Source: Lichina pygmaea
Taxonomy: Eukaryota > Ascomycota > Lichinomycetes > Lichinales > Lichinaceae
Assembly: GCA_963422465.1 (NCBI GenBank)
Contig: OY730174.1
Span: 3,250,914 to 3,314,913 of the forward strand
Length of the DNA: 64,000 nt
Reading direction: 5' to 3'
The notes beneath the pieces are model-generated. The model was not told the origin of the DNA. It searched no databases and saw only the letters and a list, made by a program, of their open reading frames with translations. How positions within the stretch are numbered: position 1 is the first letter of the stretch; the number at the start of each line of letters is the position of its first letter. A program made the translations under genes and the position numbers. This document shows positions 22,434-32,152 of this stretch, piece by piece.

Positions 22434-25400
22434 TCCTTGGTCATCATCACACCCAAGGACATGAAAAGGATCTCCATGTTGGCTATCTGTCTCCAGACCA
22501 GCAATTAGACAGCAAGTGCTTGTTTCTTCCTTGTATCCTAGATGGGAAATTCAAGTGCAATACTCTTATTGACTCTGGCTGTTCAGCATTTGGCTGCATT
22601 GGTGCTTCCTTTGCGCAATCTCTTCACCAAGAACCTCTCCCCTACCCACGCACATTGTGATTGTTCGATGGCAAGATGTCACAAACCACACATCTCACCA
22701 AGACAATCATGACCACAGCACATGGTGTGCACCAGGAAGAAGTCTCTCTCTTTGTGTCTCCTGGTCTTCACTATGATGTGATTCTGGGGATGCCATGGCT
22801 CCAGAAGCACAGGCCACACATTGATTGGGCAAACACCTCAATCATGTTCAAGTCAGATCACTGCTGATCTGCATGCCTCAAGTCAAATAATAGCTATCCA
22901 ATCTCTTTGGATCTTGAAGCCAAGATGTCTGCTGGAAAGCCTCAGGATCCCAAGCCTCTTTCTGCCACGCCAATCCCCATCAATGCTGCCACATTTTCTC
23001 TCCTTGCTGCCAAGCCAGATCACCAGATGTTCAGTGTTTCTCTGAGAGACATTGAGCAGGCGTTGAAGCCAAAGAAGTGTGTGGACCCTGCCACACTTCT
23101 CCCTGCTCAGTACCACAAGTTCCTGGACGTCTTCAGCAAGGATGACGCTGACAAGCTTCCTCCTCTACGCCCAGGAGTTGACCACAAGATCAAGATGGAA
23201 CCAGGAACCCAGGCACTCTCTGGACCTCTGTACGGCATGAGCAGAGAAGAACTTGAAGTTCTCAAGAAATACCTGACAGAGAACCTGAACAAGGGCTTCA
23301 TTCAAGCATCTTCATCACCTGCTGCTGCACCAGTCCTCTTTGTCAAGAAGCCAGGAGGTGGATTGCGTTTCTGTGTAGACTACAGAGTACTCAACACTAT
23401 CACCATCAAGAACTGTTACCCCCTACCACTGATCCAGGAGATGTTGGACCAGCTTTGCAAAGCTGTGTGGTACACCAAGCTTGACATTGTTGGTGCCTTC
23501 AACTGTATCCAGATGAAGGAAGGTGAAGAATGGAAGACTGCGTTCCGCACACACTCAGGCCTCTACGAATACCTTGTCATGCCCTTTGGTCTTGCCAATG
23601 CTCCAAGCACGTTCCAGAACTACATCAATGATGTTTTGGGACCTGACATCCTTGATGTCTTTGGCACTGCCTATGTAGATGACATCCTTATCTACAGTCA
23701 GACACTCAAGGAACACCGGAAGCATGTCAAGCTTGTTCTCAGTCGACTACAAGATGCAAGCCTGCAAGTTGACATCTCCAAGTGTGACTTTGAAGTCCAT
23801 CAAGTCAAGTACCTTGGCCTCATCATTCAGTCTGCCACTGAAGACGGCCGACCTGGATCTGTGAGTATGGACCCAGCCAAGACTGATGCCATCAAGGAGT
23901 GGAAGCCTCCTGCCAGTCTCAAGGAAGTGCAGAGCTTCATTGCCTTTGCAAACTTCTACTGCCAGTTCATCAAAGACTTTGCCAAGCTTGCATCCCCACT
24001 CACAGCTCTGACCAAGAAGAATGTTGCCTTCAAGTGGGAAACCCCAGAGCAGCACTTGTTTGAAAGCATCAAGAAGGCATTCAGCACTGCACCCATCCTG
24101 CAGCACTTTGATCTGGAGAAGGAGTGTGTTGTTGAGACTGACACTTCTGACTACGTCTCTGGTGCTGTCCTGTCACAGCCAGACCATGAAGGAGTTCTAC
24201 GCCCTGTTGCCTTCTTGTCACACCGCCACCTGCCAGCAGAATGCAACTACAAAATCTACAACAAAGAGTTGCTGGCAATTGTCCATGCCTTTGAAGAATG
24301 GTGAGCAGAGCTTGAAGGATCTCCAGAACCTGTCAAAGTGATCTCTGATCATAAGAACTTGGAGTACTTCATGTTGTCAAAGCGCCTTTCCCACTGTCAA
24401 GCCTGTTGGAGCGAGTTCTTGTCACACTTCAATTTCAAGATCAGCTACTGTCCAGGCAGTCAGTGCAAGGCTGACGCCCTCACTCAATATTCCCAAGACC
24501 TCCTGTCAGACAGTGATCCCTGTCAAGACTTCATGGAGCAAGTCATCCTCAAGCCCAAGAATCTTGCACATTCAGAGGTTCAAGTCAAGCCCATCCAGAT
24601 CCTGAGACATTCAGAAGCTGCACCAGTTGACACTGAACCTGATGCTACACCTCTTTCAGACGTTATCCAAGCTGCCTATAACAACCTTGCTGAAGATGAT
24701 CCAGTGGCAACAGTGTCACAGATGCTAAGGGATGGTGTCAGGCACAGTCAAGAAGTGTCTCTCTCAGACTGCAGCTTGGAAAATAACTGTCTCTTCTACA
24801 AGAACTGACTCTGGATCCCTGAGAACGATGAGCTACACCTACACCTGTTCCAAGAAGCCCATGACCAAGCAATGGCTGGCCACACTGGGATTGCCAAGAC
24901 CCATAATCTTCTGTCTTGTTGGTACTATTGGCCAAAGATGGTGAACATCATACAGCAGTACATCAAGAATTGTCATGTCTGCTCTCGAGCAAAGCCTGCC
25001 TGTGATCGCCAAGGAGAGCTGCTGTCTCTTCCTGTGCCTCAGCAACGTTGGCAGGATCTGGCTATGGATTTCATTACTGACTTGCCCAAGTCAAGAGATG
25101 CCTGCTTCCCTGGTGCCAAGCACATCTGGGTCATCACTGACTGTCTCACCAAAGAACACCACTTTGTGCCATGTGCTGAGATAACAACCTCGCATCTTGT
25201 CCGGATGTTCATCCAGTTTGTTGTCTGTACCCATGGCTTACCCAGGAGCATTGTCTCAGACAGAGGAGGTCAGTTTGTCAGCTTATTCTGGAAAGCACTC
25301 TGTGCCCATCTTGACATCATGCTACGACTATCCTCAGGACACCACCCAGAGACAGATGGTCAGACAGAACAAGAGAATCAGGAGCTTGAACGCTACCTGA

Positions 25401-26194
25401 GATTCTATGTCAACTATCTCCAAGATGACTGGGTCCAATAGCTTCCTCTGGCAGAGTTCACGCAGAACAACTCCCAGTCTGATTCCTCTGGCATGTCACT
25501 GTTCTTTGCCAACAAAGGGTTCCATCCACAGCTCAGCATCACACCCATGGGTGAAGCCTGCAACCAAGATGCTATGGAAATCTCTGGAGAAATGACGCAG
25601 ATTCTGGAACAGTTGCAAGCTGAACTCCGACTATCCCAGGAAGCTCAAGCTCACGCCGCCAATTTGCATCAAGTCCCGTCACCATCCTATCAAACTGGAG
25701 ATCTTGTTTGGCTGAATACCAAGAACATCAGGACACGCCACCCATACAAAAAGCTTGACGACAAGTGGATTGGACCATTCAAGGTGTTGAAGACAGTCGG
25801 AAGCTGTGCCTGCCATCTGGAGCTTCCACACACTCTCAAGATCCACCCTGTCTTTCATGTTTCCCTTCTACGTCTGACACCTGCTAATCCTATCCCTGGC
25901 CAATCAAATGAACACCCTGGCCCTGTCATTGGTCAAGACACAGATGAAGAGTTCCAGGTTGAAGAAATCCTTGACTCCAAGCCAGCAACATCTTGACAGA
26001 AGTTCAAGTACCTGGTCAAATAGTCTGGATGGCCAATCGAAGATACCACTGAAGAGCCTATTGAGCATCTTGACAACACCAAAGACGCCATCTACAACTT
26101 CCATGAGAAATACCCAAGGAAACCACAGCCACGGAACTACACCCACGAGCGGCCTGAGGCTCACAGGAGTTCACCATGTGAAGGAGGGGGGTAA
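22430..26194 (+). pseudogene. pol: A2 pol
   Basis: Chromovirus Pol in the -1 frame after gag, ending at TAA 26192-26194 directly against the 3' LTR. Protease D-S-G near 22570. A long uninterrupted stretch 22907-24304 covers RT (A-Y-V-D-D near 23675) and the start of RNase H. RNase H continues to 24808. Integrase occupies 24872-25900 (zinc-binding C-x2-C near 24975, core with I-T-D-L-P-K-S to G-H-H-P-E-T-D-G-Q). A chromodomain follows at about 25945-26120, with TGA and TAG replacing R and W codons. Stops at 22658-22660, 24302, 24805 and 25439-25441 also interrupt it. Dead but well preserved. Confidence 0.9.
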
Positions 26195-26465
26195 TGTCAC
26201 AGTTCTGGCCCAGTTGCATATCTGGCACAAGCCACGCACCTTGCTGGGAAGTCCCATCTGCACTGTTTGCCTGTTTGCTCCGCCGTTGCCTGATCCCCTG
26301 CCTATAAGAACTTCTCCTGCTTCCCCAGCTTCTTCTCTTCTTTTCTCTTTTCCTTCCTTGTCTTTCGCCTTGTACATCAATCCAAGTCTCAAGTCTCAAG
26401 CCAAGTCAGGTCAAGGTTACCAAATCAGTTAGGCTTGAGTTCTGCTCTGCCATTGCCTTGTCACA
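26195..26465 (+). repeat. A2 3' LTR (271 bp)
   Basis: TGTCACAG...CTTGTCACA, preceded by the purine tract GAAGGAGGGGGG (26180-26191) and the pol stop TAA. Confidence 0.95.
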
Positions 26466-26755
26466 GAGGTAGGGCCTGGGCCTACTACGAGACTGTCTAT
26501 ATGGCCTGAGAGGACAGATGCGTATGCCGGTTCGTACAGAGTGCAGGCTTAGGCTGCAAACAACAAGCTCAGAGAGCAAACTACAGTTGGAGTGTGGGCT
26601 CTGGGCTGGTGACCCAGCGCTCCGAAGCAGGATCCCAGGGGTGAGCATGTACAGCGGAGTGCAAGAGATCTCGGGACTGTGGGAAAGCGTGGTAGAGACC
26701 CTGTGGGGGGGTGCCAACTCTACACTATGTTCTGGCATAGTACGACTGTAGCCCT

Positions 26756-27267
26756 CAAACCACCAAAACCTTAAGGTGAAAACCCATCACTTTGGAAAAC
26801 TCAAAGTGTTTGTCAAAAGTTGTGATCCCAGACTCTACGATCTTCAACTTCAACAAGCAACAGACTACCAATAACAAGAGAGAGAGAGACCAGTGGTTTG
26901 CTGGACAACTGGGGACAGGCCCCAATTACCTAGGAACACTCAGTCTTGGGGTGTGGTCCCAGGATTGAGTAAGTACTCCCAGTTCAAGAGGAAAACAGAG
27001 AGTGGAAAAGTGGAATGACTTGAGCTCTACTCTTGGCTGGCAGAATCTAAGAATTCAAGGAAAGTCTAGATAGGGAGTCTGGTCCCTAGTCTAGGTGAAT
27101 ACTCCCAGACCTAACCCAGAGCTTAGAAGGAAGAAGCTGCCCAGGAAAGTCTAGCTCTGAGGTCTGGACTCAGGGCTAGATCACTACTGCTGGGAAGTCA
27201 GGGTACTCTTCTCTTTCCCTCAACTCTCTCAACTCTCTAAAGGTATCACTACTGGAAACCCAGAGCT
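26756..27267 (+). other. LINE-1 5' untranslated region next to ORF1
   Basis: 512 bases without a gene. The part from CCTTAAGGTGAAAACCC (26770) on is homologous to the LINE-2 5' region (53490-53600 reverse complement), so this is true LINE sequence, unlike the module before 26755. It contains several TCTAGACTTTCC-like short repeats. The ORF1 frame is open from 27127. Confidence 0.7.
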
Positions 27268-28722
27268 ATAGCTTCAAAAAAGAAAAAACCCAGTCATCTC
27301 CAACACAACTCTAGATTACCAATCTCTATACTGGCTCCCAGATCCCCCAACATCCAATCCAGCTCTTCTTCTTTATCTACTCCCCCAGAGCCAAGCCAAC
27401 AAGATACCTCTCTGGAAACACCAGACCAACAAGCTGGAGAAAACACACTGCCAGTATCCCAGATTGTTGAAGTCTGGCTAAACCAGTCTAAAGCTCCCTC
27501 AAAGGTACAGACAGCATGGAAGAAAATCACCACCCAGCTAGCAAGCTATATAGCCACACCTTCCACCACTGGACAAGAGATCCAGAAAGTTCTCCAGAGA
27601 CTGGACAGAATTGAGAAAAATATGCAAACACCAGCATCTAATCTCTCCTATGCTCAAGCAGTCCAGAAAGCTACAGCTCAGGAAATTCCAGTTCCCCAGA
27701 GAATCTTCAGTGAGATTACTATCAGACCTGGAGTCCAAACAGCACAGACAGGAAACAGAACACCCTCCCAGCTTGTGCAGGCTATCAAGAACAAAGTCCC
27801 TACATCTTGCCAGAAAGACATCAGAGCAGTCAGAAAGCTCCCTTCTGGGGATATTATCATCTCTCTAGAATCTCCCTCAGCCAAGACCCAATTAGAACAG
27901 AACAAAGACTGGATCTCTGCAGTGTTCTCTGAAGAAGCTAAGATCTCTTCCAGAATCTTCCCAGTGATAGTTCATGGAGTTCAAACAAAGGACTTTAACT
28001 CAGATAATCTGGAAGAGACAACTAAGACTATCTTCAGACAAAACCCTGGTATGGAAAACCAGGTCAAAATCCTGAGAACCTACTGGACCAGAAAGTCCAA
28101 ACTTCTTAAGAAATCTGTGACATCTCTGCACATAGATCTTGCAACACCTGAGCAAGCTAATCTACTAATCAAGAGAGGAGTTGTACTTGGCCACATGATC
28201 CATGAAGTAGAGCCAGCACTTCTGGATACATCAGTGGTCCAATGCTACAAATGCTCAAAGTTTGGACACCAGGCAAGAACCTGCCAAGCTCAAGCACAGT
28301 GCCTGGCATGTGGAGGAAAACATGCCAGAAGAGATTGCCCAATTCCTCAAGAAAAGCTAGTTCCTAAATGTGCTAACTGTGGAGGGAAGCACTCTGCTTG
28401 GGAAAAAGTCTGCCCTAAAAAGCAGGAAGCTACACAGAAAGCTAGAGAATCCTGGCTTACCAGACCTGGAAGATACACCACTCCAGAAAACATCTCTTCC
28501 ACTTTTATCTTCTCTCCAAGCCAGACCACTAATACTGGAAGTGGCCCTAATCTATCTGATAGAGAGGATAGGAAGAAAAGAAAACAGGGAGAGCTGGTGA
28601 GAACTAGATCAAGTGCAAGACTTAGCTCTCAAGCAACCTCTCTGCAAAACCTGAAGACTACCACTAATCTTCCAAAACAAAACTCTTTTGAGATACTTGT
28701 GGATTCTAACCCAGAGGTTTGA
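27268..28722 (+). CDS. LINE-1 ORF1 (nucleic-acid-binding protein), no AUG start
   Basis: Open for 485 codons from ATA 27268 to TGA 28720-28722, and open even further back to 27127. The first in-frame ATG is at 27622, 118 codons in, although upstream residues are homologous to LINE-2 ORF1. I place the start at ATA because both LINEs have ATA-GCT followed by a Lys-rich K-K-K-K-P segment there. A conserved S-Y-A-Q-A-V-Q-K lies near residue 130. Three knuckles occur at the C-terminal half: C-x2-C-x4-H-x4-C (28242-28285), C-x2-C-x3-H-x4-C and C-x2-C-x3-H-x6-C. This is the RNA-binding ORF1 of Tad/I-like LINEs. The stop overlaps the ORF2 start as TGATG. Confidence 0.8.
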   Translation: MASKKKKPSHLQHNSRLPISILAPRSPNIQSSSSSLSTPPEPSQQDTSLETPDQQAGENTLPVSQIVEVWLNQSKAPSKVQTAWKKITTQLASYIATPSTTGQEIQKVLQRLDRIEKNMQTPASNLSYAQAVQKATAQEIPVPQRIFSEITIRPGVQTAQTGNRTPSQLVQAIKNKVPTSCQKDIRAVRKLPSGDIIISLESPSAKTQLEQNKDWISAVFSEEAKISSRIFPVIVHGVQTKDFNSDNLEETTKTIFRQNPGMENQVKILRTYWTRKSKLLKKSVTSLHIDLATPEQANLLIKRGVVLGHMIHEVEPALLDTSVVQCYKCSKFGHQARTCQAQAQCLACGGKHARRDCPIPQEKLVPKCANCGGKHSAWEKVCPKKQEATQKARESWLTRPGRYTTPENISSTFIFSPSQTTNTGSGPNLSDREDRKKRKQGELVRTRSSARLSSQATSLQNLKTTTNLPKQNSFEILVDSNPEV

Positions 28723-31700
28723 TGAGTACACCAACTCTCAACCTTCTCCAGTATAATGTGCAGAAAAGCCAGACATGTCAAGATCTTCTACTAGCTAACC
28801 CCAGACTCCAGGAAGTGGATCTGATTGCATTTCAAGAACCTTGGAGAAATCTATACCAGAAAACAAGTACCTCAACAGTCTTCTCAGCCTTCTACCCTCT
28901 TCAAGACCAAGTGTTAGGGAGAACTCTGGTTCTAATCAATAGAAGAATACAGAGGTCAGCTATAACCCCTGTGTTCTGGAGCAAGGATTTAACATCACTG
29001 GAGATAAGAGTGCAAGCAAAAGTGTTCTGGGTACATAACCTGTACTTCACATCTACAAACCAGGAAAACTACAGAGCATCAGCAGAAGCTCTACTGGATG
29101 TACTGGCCCAGGCACTGGAGAAAGAAGGAGAACATATTCTTCTGACTGACTCAAACCTCCACCACCCATCCTGGTCAAAATCTTCCCAACTCTACTCTGA
29201 ACTAGCTACTAAGTTCAAAGAACTCACAGATGATCAAGGACTAGAGCTGGCAATAGCACCTTTCACACCAACAAGAGCAAGAACACTGGCAGAGCCTCCC
29301 TCCTCTGCTATTGACTTATCTTTTATTTCTATGTCACTTCTTAATTCCTTTATTTCTTCCCAGATTAACCTAGACTTCCACACAGGTTCAGACCACAGAC
29401 CAGTTCAGACAATCCTAAGTCTGGAAACACCAAAGAAAGCCAGAACCCACCAAAGAAACTGGAGAACACTAGATCTGGACCAAGTCAAGAAAGAAGCTAA
29501 GAATGTTCCCTCTATTCCACCACTACTTAACAGAGAGGAAGTGGACAACTATCTGGAGAACCTGGACAAAGCTCTTCAAGAACTGGCTGACAAGACAGCA
29601 AGACCTCTGAGAGACTCAAAGTACACTGTTCCCTGGTGGAACCAAGAGATTAAAGAGAAAATTAAAGAGGAAAGAAAACTAAGAAGAAAAGTCTTCCAAA
29701 ACCAAGAACCAGTCTACAAACTTGAAAAGGTAATAAAGGAAAAGAAACACCTGATCAAGAATGCTAAAAGAAAGATATTCAGAGAACAACTCCAGAACTT
29801 GGCTGAAACACAAAAGCACTGGAAAATAGCCAAGTGGGGGAAAGAAAAAGCTGGCAAACCACCAGAACTTCCAATTGTTCCAGAGCTCACAAAGCAAGAT
29901 GGAGAAACTGCCAGAACTTTCACAGAAAAGGTAGAAGTATTCAAAACCCAGTTCTTCCCTCTACCTCTCCAGCCAGTACCAGAATCCCAGGACCAGCCAG
30001 CCAACCACCAACAACACCAGCTATCTCAGGAAATCTCCAAAGAAGATATACACAATATTTTGAAAAAGAAAAAACCTTTTACAGCTCCTGGGAAAGACAC
30101 TCTACCCAACAGATTTCTAAAGGTATTAGGAGACTCTTTCAATGAAAAGATAGCCAAAGTTCTGGAAGCCTGCTGGAAGCTAGAATATTTCCCTGACAGA
30201 TACAAAGCAGCCAGAACAATATGCTTGAGAAAGCCTAGCAAAGGATCCTATTGCTATGCCAAAGCTTGGAGGCCAATAGCACTTCTCAACACAATTGGGA
30301 AGCTGATGGAAGCTCTGGCAGCCACAAAGCTAAGTGAACTGGCTGAGAAAGAAAACCTGCTACCAGAAATCCAGATGGGCTTCAGAAAAGAAAGATCAAC
30401 TGAGTCTGCACTATTTCTACTCACTTCCCAAGTTGAAAAAGTCTGGAAGAAAGGAATGGTAGCCAGTCTTCTTTCTCTGGATATCTCAGGAGCTTATGAT
30501 AGAGTTCTGCCAGAAATTCTCAAGACAATCCTGGAGAGAAAAGGAATCCCCAGCTGGTTTGTTAACTGGATCTTTTCTTTCACTACCCAAAGAAAAACCT
30601 CTCTTGTTTTTGATGATTCAGAGTCTTCTTTGTTTCCAGTACACTGTGGAGTCCCTCAAGGTTCACCTCTCTCTCCTATTTTATTTCTTTTCTATATTTC
30701 AGATCTTCATAATATTGTTCATACACTAGAGAAAGGAGTATCAGCTCTGGGCTTTGCAGATGACACAAACCTTCTGGCATTTTCCCCTTCTCTTAAAAGC
30801 AATCTCCTGAAGCTAAAGTCTACTCACTCCAAGTGTTTAGACTGGGCAAGAAAACATAGAATGAAGTTTGCACCTGAAAAGTATAAACTTCTCCATTTTT
30901 CTAGAAGAAGAACAGATAATCTTCAGCTCAGTCTAAGACTTGGAGAAGTGATACTACAGCCTAAGGAAGAAGTGCGTATTCTGGGACTACACTATGATTC
31001 CAAGCTTCTCTGGAAAAAACACCAGAAAATCATGTTACAGAAAGCTTCCAAGTTTTTCTCAGCACTTTCCAGAACTACTTTTTCTACATGGAGTCTACCT
31101 GTTCTCTCTGCTAGACTTGTCTACACTGCAATACTGAGATCACTTCTCAGCTATGCAGTAGGAGTCTGGTTCAATCCCCACAAAAAACCTTCTAATATTT
31201 CTTCTCTAAATCTTTTCCAGACTAAATCTCTAAAAACTATAGGAGGTGTCTTCAAAGCTACTCCTACATTTCTTATTGAAGAAGAACTATTCCTACCACC
31301 TCTTGATCTTTATTTCAAATTCAGAACAGCAACTTTCCTACAATCTTTCTATTTTTCTAATACTTCTTCTAATCCTCTCTCCTCACTTCTCTATAAGCTC
31401 TTTTCCCAGATCACTGTTTTTGTTTCTACTCTGAGAACACCTCCAAAGTCTCTGTCTACTGTCACACCTAACTGGAAAGCAAGATGGCTAGAAGAACTAA
31501 TCACTAACCAAGATTACTCTAAGAAACAATTTCAAGAAGTGTTTCAGAAAGAGTGGGAAGCCAGATGGCAGGCAAACAGACAGAAGTGTTCTCCAGTCTG
31601 GGAGCTATTTTGCAGACTACCCCAAAGAAAAAATCTCAAAGTTTTCAAAGACTTGAGAAAAGCTGAAGCTAGTCTTTACTTGCAGATTCTATCAGCAAGG

Positions 31701-31982
31701 ATAGGACTAGCCAGCTTTCTTTTCAGAGCAAATGTTCCAGACTTCCAATCCTCTCTATGTTCCTGTGGTTTTGGAGAAGAGACTGCTCAACATATCACTT
31801 TCTCTTGTAACAAGTTTCTTACTCAAAGACAGCAAGCCACTTTTCTTTCCTACAGTTTCTCTACTTTACTTCAAAAGCCTAAAGTGCTTAAAGAATTTCT
31901 TCTCTGGTTTATGTCTTTGAAAAGACTAGACCAGTTTAACTTAGCACACCAACTCTTACCAGAAAACCTACCATCTCTGTGA
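28722..31982 (+). CDS. LINE-1 ORF2: endonuclease-reverse transcriptase
   Basis: Uninterrupted 1086-codon frame from ATG 28722 (overlapping the ORF1 stop) to TGA 31980-31982. The N-terminal APE-type endonuclease has L-L-Q-Y-N-V-Q, F-Q-E-P-W, D-S-N-L-H-H-P and S-D-H-R-P-V motifs (28740-29405). RT follows at about 30060-30790 with P-I-A-L-L-N, G-F-R-K, D-I-S-G-A-Y-D, G-V-P-Q-G-S-P and the F-A-D-D catalytic box at about 30756-30767. After a long linker comes a C-terminal C-x-C-x8-H-x4-C finger (31755-31810). No RNase H motifs were seen. It makes and inserts cDNA by target-primed reverse transcription. The whole gene is nearly free of CpG, with Arg encoded almost only by AGA/AGG. It may be functional, but its 5' region is broken. 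Confidence 0.92.
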   Translation: MSTPTLNLLQYNVQKSQTCQDLLLANPRLQEVDLIAFQEPWRNLYQKTSTSTVFSAFYPLQDQVLGRTLVLINRRIQRSAITPVFWSKDLTSLEIRVQAKVFWVHNLYFTSTNQENYRASAEALLDVLAQALEKEGEHILLTDSNLHHPSWSKSSQLYSELATKFKELTDDQGLELAIAPFTPTRARTLAEPPSSAIDLSFISMSLLNSFISSQINLDFHTGSDHRPVQTILSLETPKKARTHQRNWRTLDLDQVKKEAKNVPSIPPLLNREEVDNYLENLDKALQELADKTARPLRDSKYTVPWWNQEIKEKIKEERKLRRKVFQNQEPVYKLEKVIKEKKHLIKNAKRKIFREQLQNLAETQKHWKIAKWGKEKAGKPPELPIVPELTKQDGETARTFTEKVEVFKTQFFPLPLQPVPESQDQPANHQQHQLSQEISKEDIHNILKKKKPFTAPGKDTLPNRFLKVLGDSFNEKIAKVLEACWKLEYFPDRYKAARTICLRKPSKGSYCYAKAWRPIALLNTIGKLMEALAATKLSELAEKENLLPEIQMGFRKERSTESALFLLTSQVEKVWKKGMVASLLSLDISGAYDRVLPEILKTILERKGIPSWFVNWIFSFTTQRKTSLVFDDSESSLFPVHCGVPQGSPLSPILFLFYISDLHNIVHTLEKGVSALGFADDTNLLAFSPSLKSNLLKLKSTHSKCLDWARKHRMKFAPEKYKLLHFSRRRTDNLQLSLRLGEVILQPKEEVRILGLHYDSKLLWKKHQKIMLQKASKFFSALSRTTFSTWSLPVLSARLVYTAILRSLLSYAVGVWFNPHKKPSNISSLNLFQTKSLKTIGGVFKATPTFLIEEELFLPPLDLYFKFRTATFLQSFYFSNTSSNPLSSLLYKLFSQITVFVSTLRTPPKSLSTVTPNWKARWLEELITNQDYSKKQFQEVFQKEWEARWQANRQKCSPVWELFCRLPQRKNLKVFKDLRKAEASLYLQILSARIGLASFLFRANVPDFQSSLCSCGFGEETAQHITFSCNKFLTQRQQATFLSYSFSTLLQKPKVLKEFLLWFMSLKRLDQFNLAHQLLPENLPSL

Positions 31983-32152
31983 TTTTATTTTCTCCAGACA
32001 CTGTATATTCTCCCAGATAATTCCCTAGTCTTACCCAAGTCTCAGTTTTTATTCCTCCAAAGGTTTTCTGGGAAAAAAAAGTATGTATCTAGAAGTTCTG
32101 CATGGCTCACCAGCCAAATCAGAGTAAGAATAAAATAAAATAAAAAATAAAA
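31983..32152 (+). other. LINE-1 3' UTR and A-rich tail
   Basis: 170 bases ending in TAAAATAAAATAAAAAATAAAA. Bases 32091-32131 are 38/41 identical to the SINE 3' end at 10710-10750, so this is the probable template-recognition segment for the ORF2 protein. Confidence 0.85.

Larger units (their letters stand above)
21148..26465 (+). mobile_element. Chromovirus family A, copy A2 (complete, 5.3 kb)
   Basis: LTRs 21148-21418 and 26195-26465, TSD GAGGT at 21143-21147 and 26466-26470. The empty site is present in the other copy of the same module (around 37740), where GAGGT occurs once, confirming the insertion. It contains gag and pol only; no antisense gene. By eye the two LTRs differ at about eight positions, all transitions. 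Confidence 0.96.
13894..26755 (+). other. CpG-rich 5' module of LINE-1 (about 1.1 kb in three pieces)
   Basis: Pieces 13894-14263, 20684-21147 and 26471-26755. It is collinear with 37456-38575 (reverse complement), where the same module, uninterrupted, is joined to LINE-2-type sequence. It is rich in CpG, unlike the LINE coding region that follows. Its 3' limit (GGCATAGTACGACTGT) is the same in both places, after which the sequences diverge completely. LINE-2 does not have this module at its 5' end. It may be a LINE-1 promoter/5' UTR or an independent RNA fused by template switching. No sense-strand gene was seen. Confidence 0.75.
13894..32152 (+). mobile_element. LINE-1: complete Tad/I-type LINE, split by B3 and A2
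   Basis: Own segments are 13894-14263, 20684-21147 and 26471-32152, about 6.5 kb. The TSD ACTGGACAGATTGG is found at 13880-13893 and 32153-32166, inside the B2 integrase gene, and the two halves of B2 join across it. The 3' end is an A-rich tail (TAAAA repeats, 32131-32152). It carries a CpG-rich 5' module, ORF1 (CCHC knuckles) and an uninterrupted ORF2 (endonuclease-RT). Its proteins look intact, but two LTR elements now sit in the 5' region. B3 has TSD GCAGA and A2 has TSD GAGGT. Confidence 0.93.

Noticed and set aside
25908-26432. A 174-codon frame at the end of A2
   Set aside because: It is an off-frame shadow of the chromodomain region that reads into the 3' LTR.
26756-27267. A host promoter or exon between the A2 LTR and LINE-1 ORF1
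   Set aside because: The stretch is homologous to the 5' region of LINE-2, so it belongs to the LINE.
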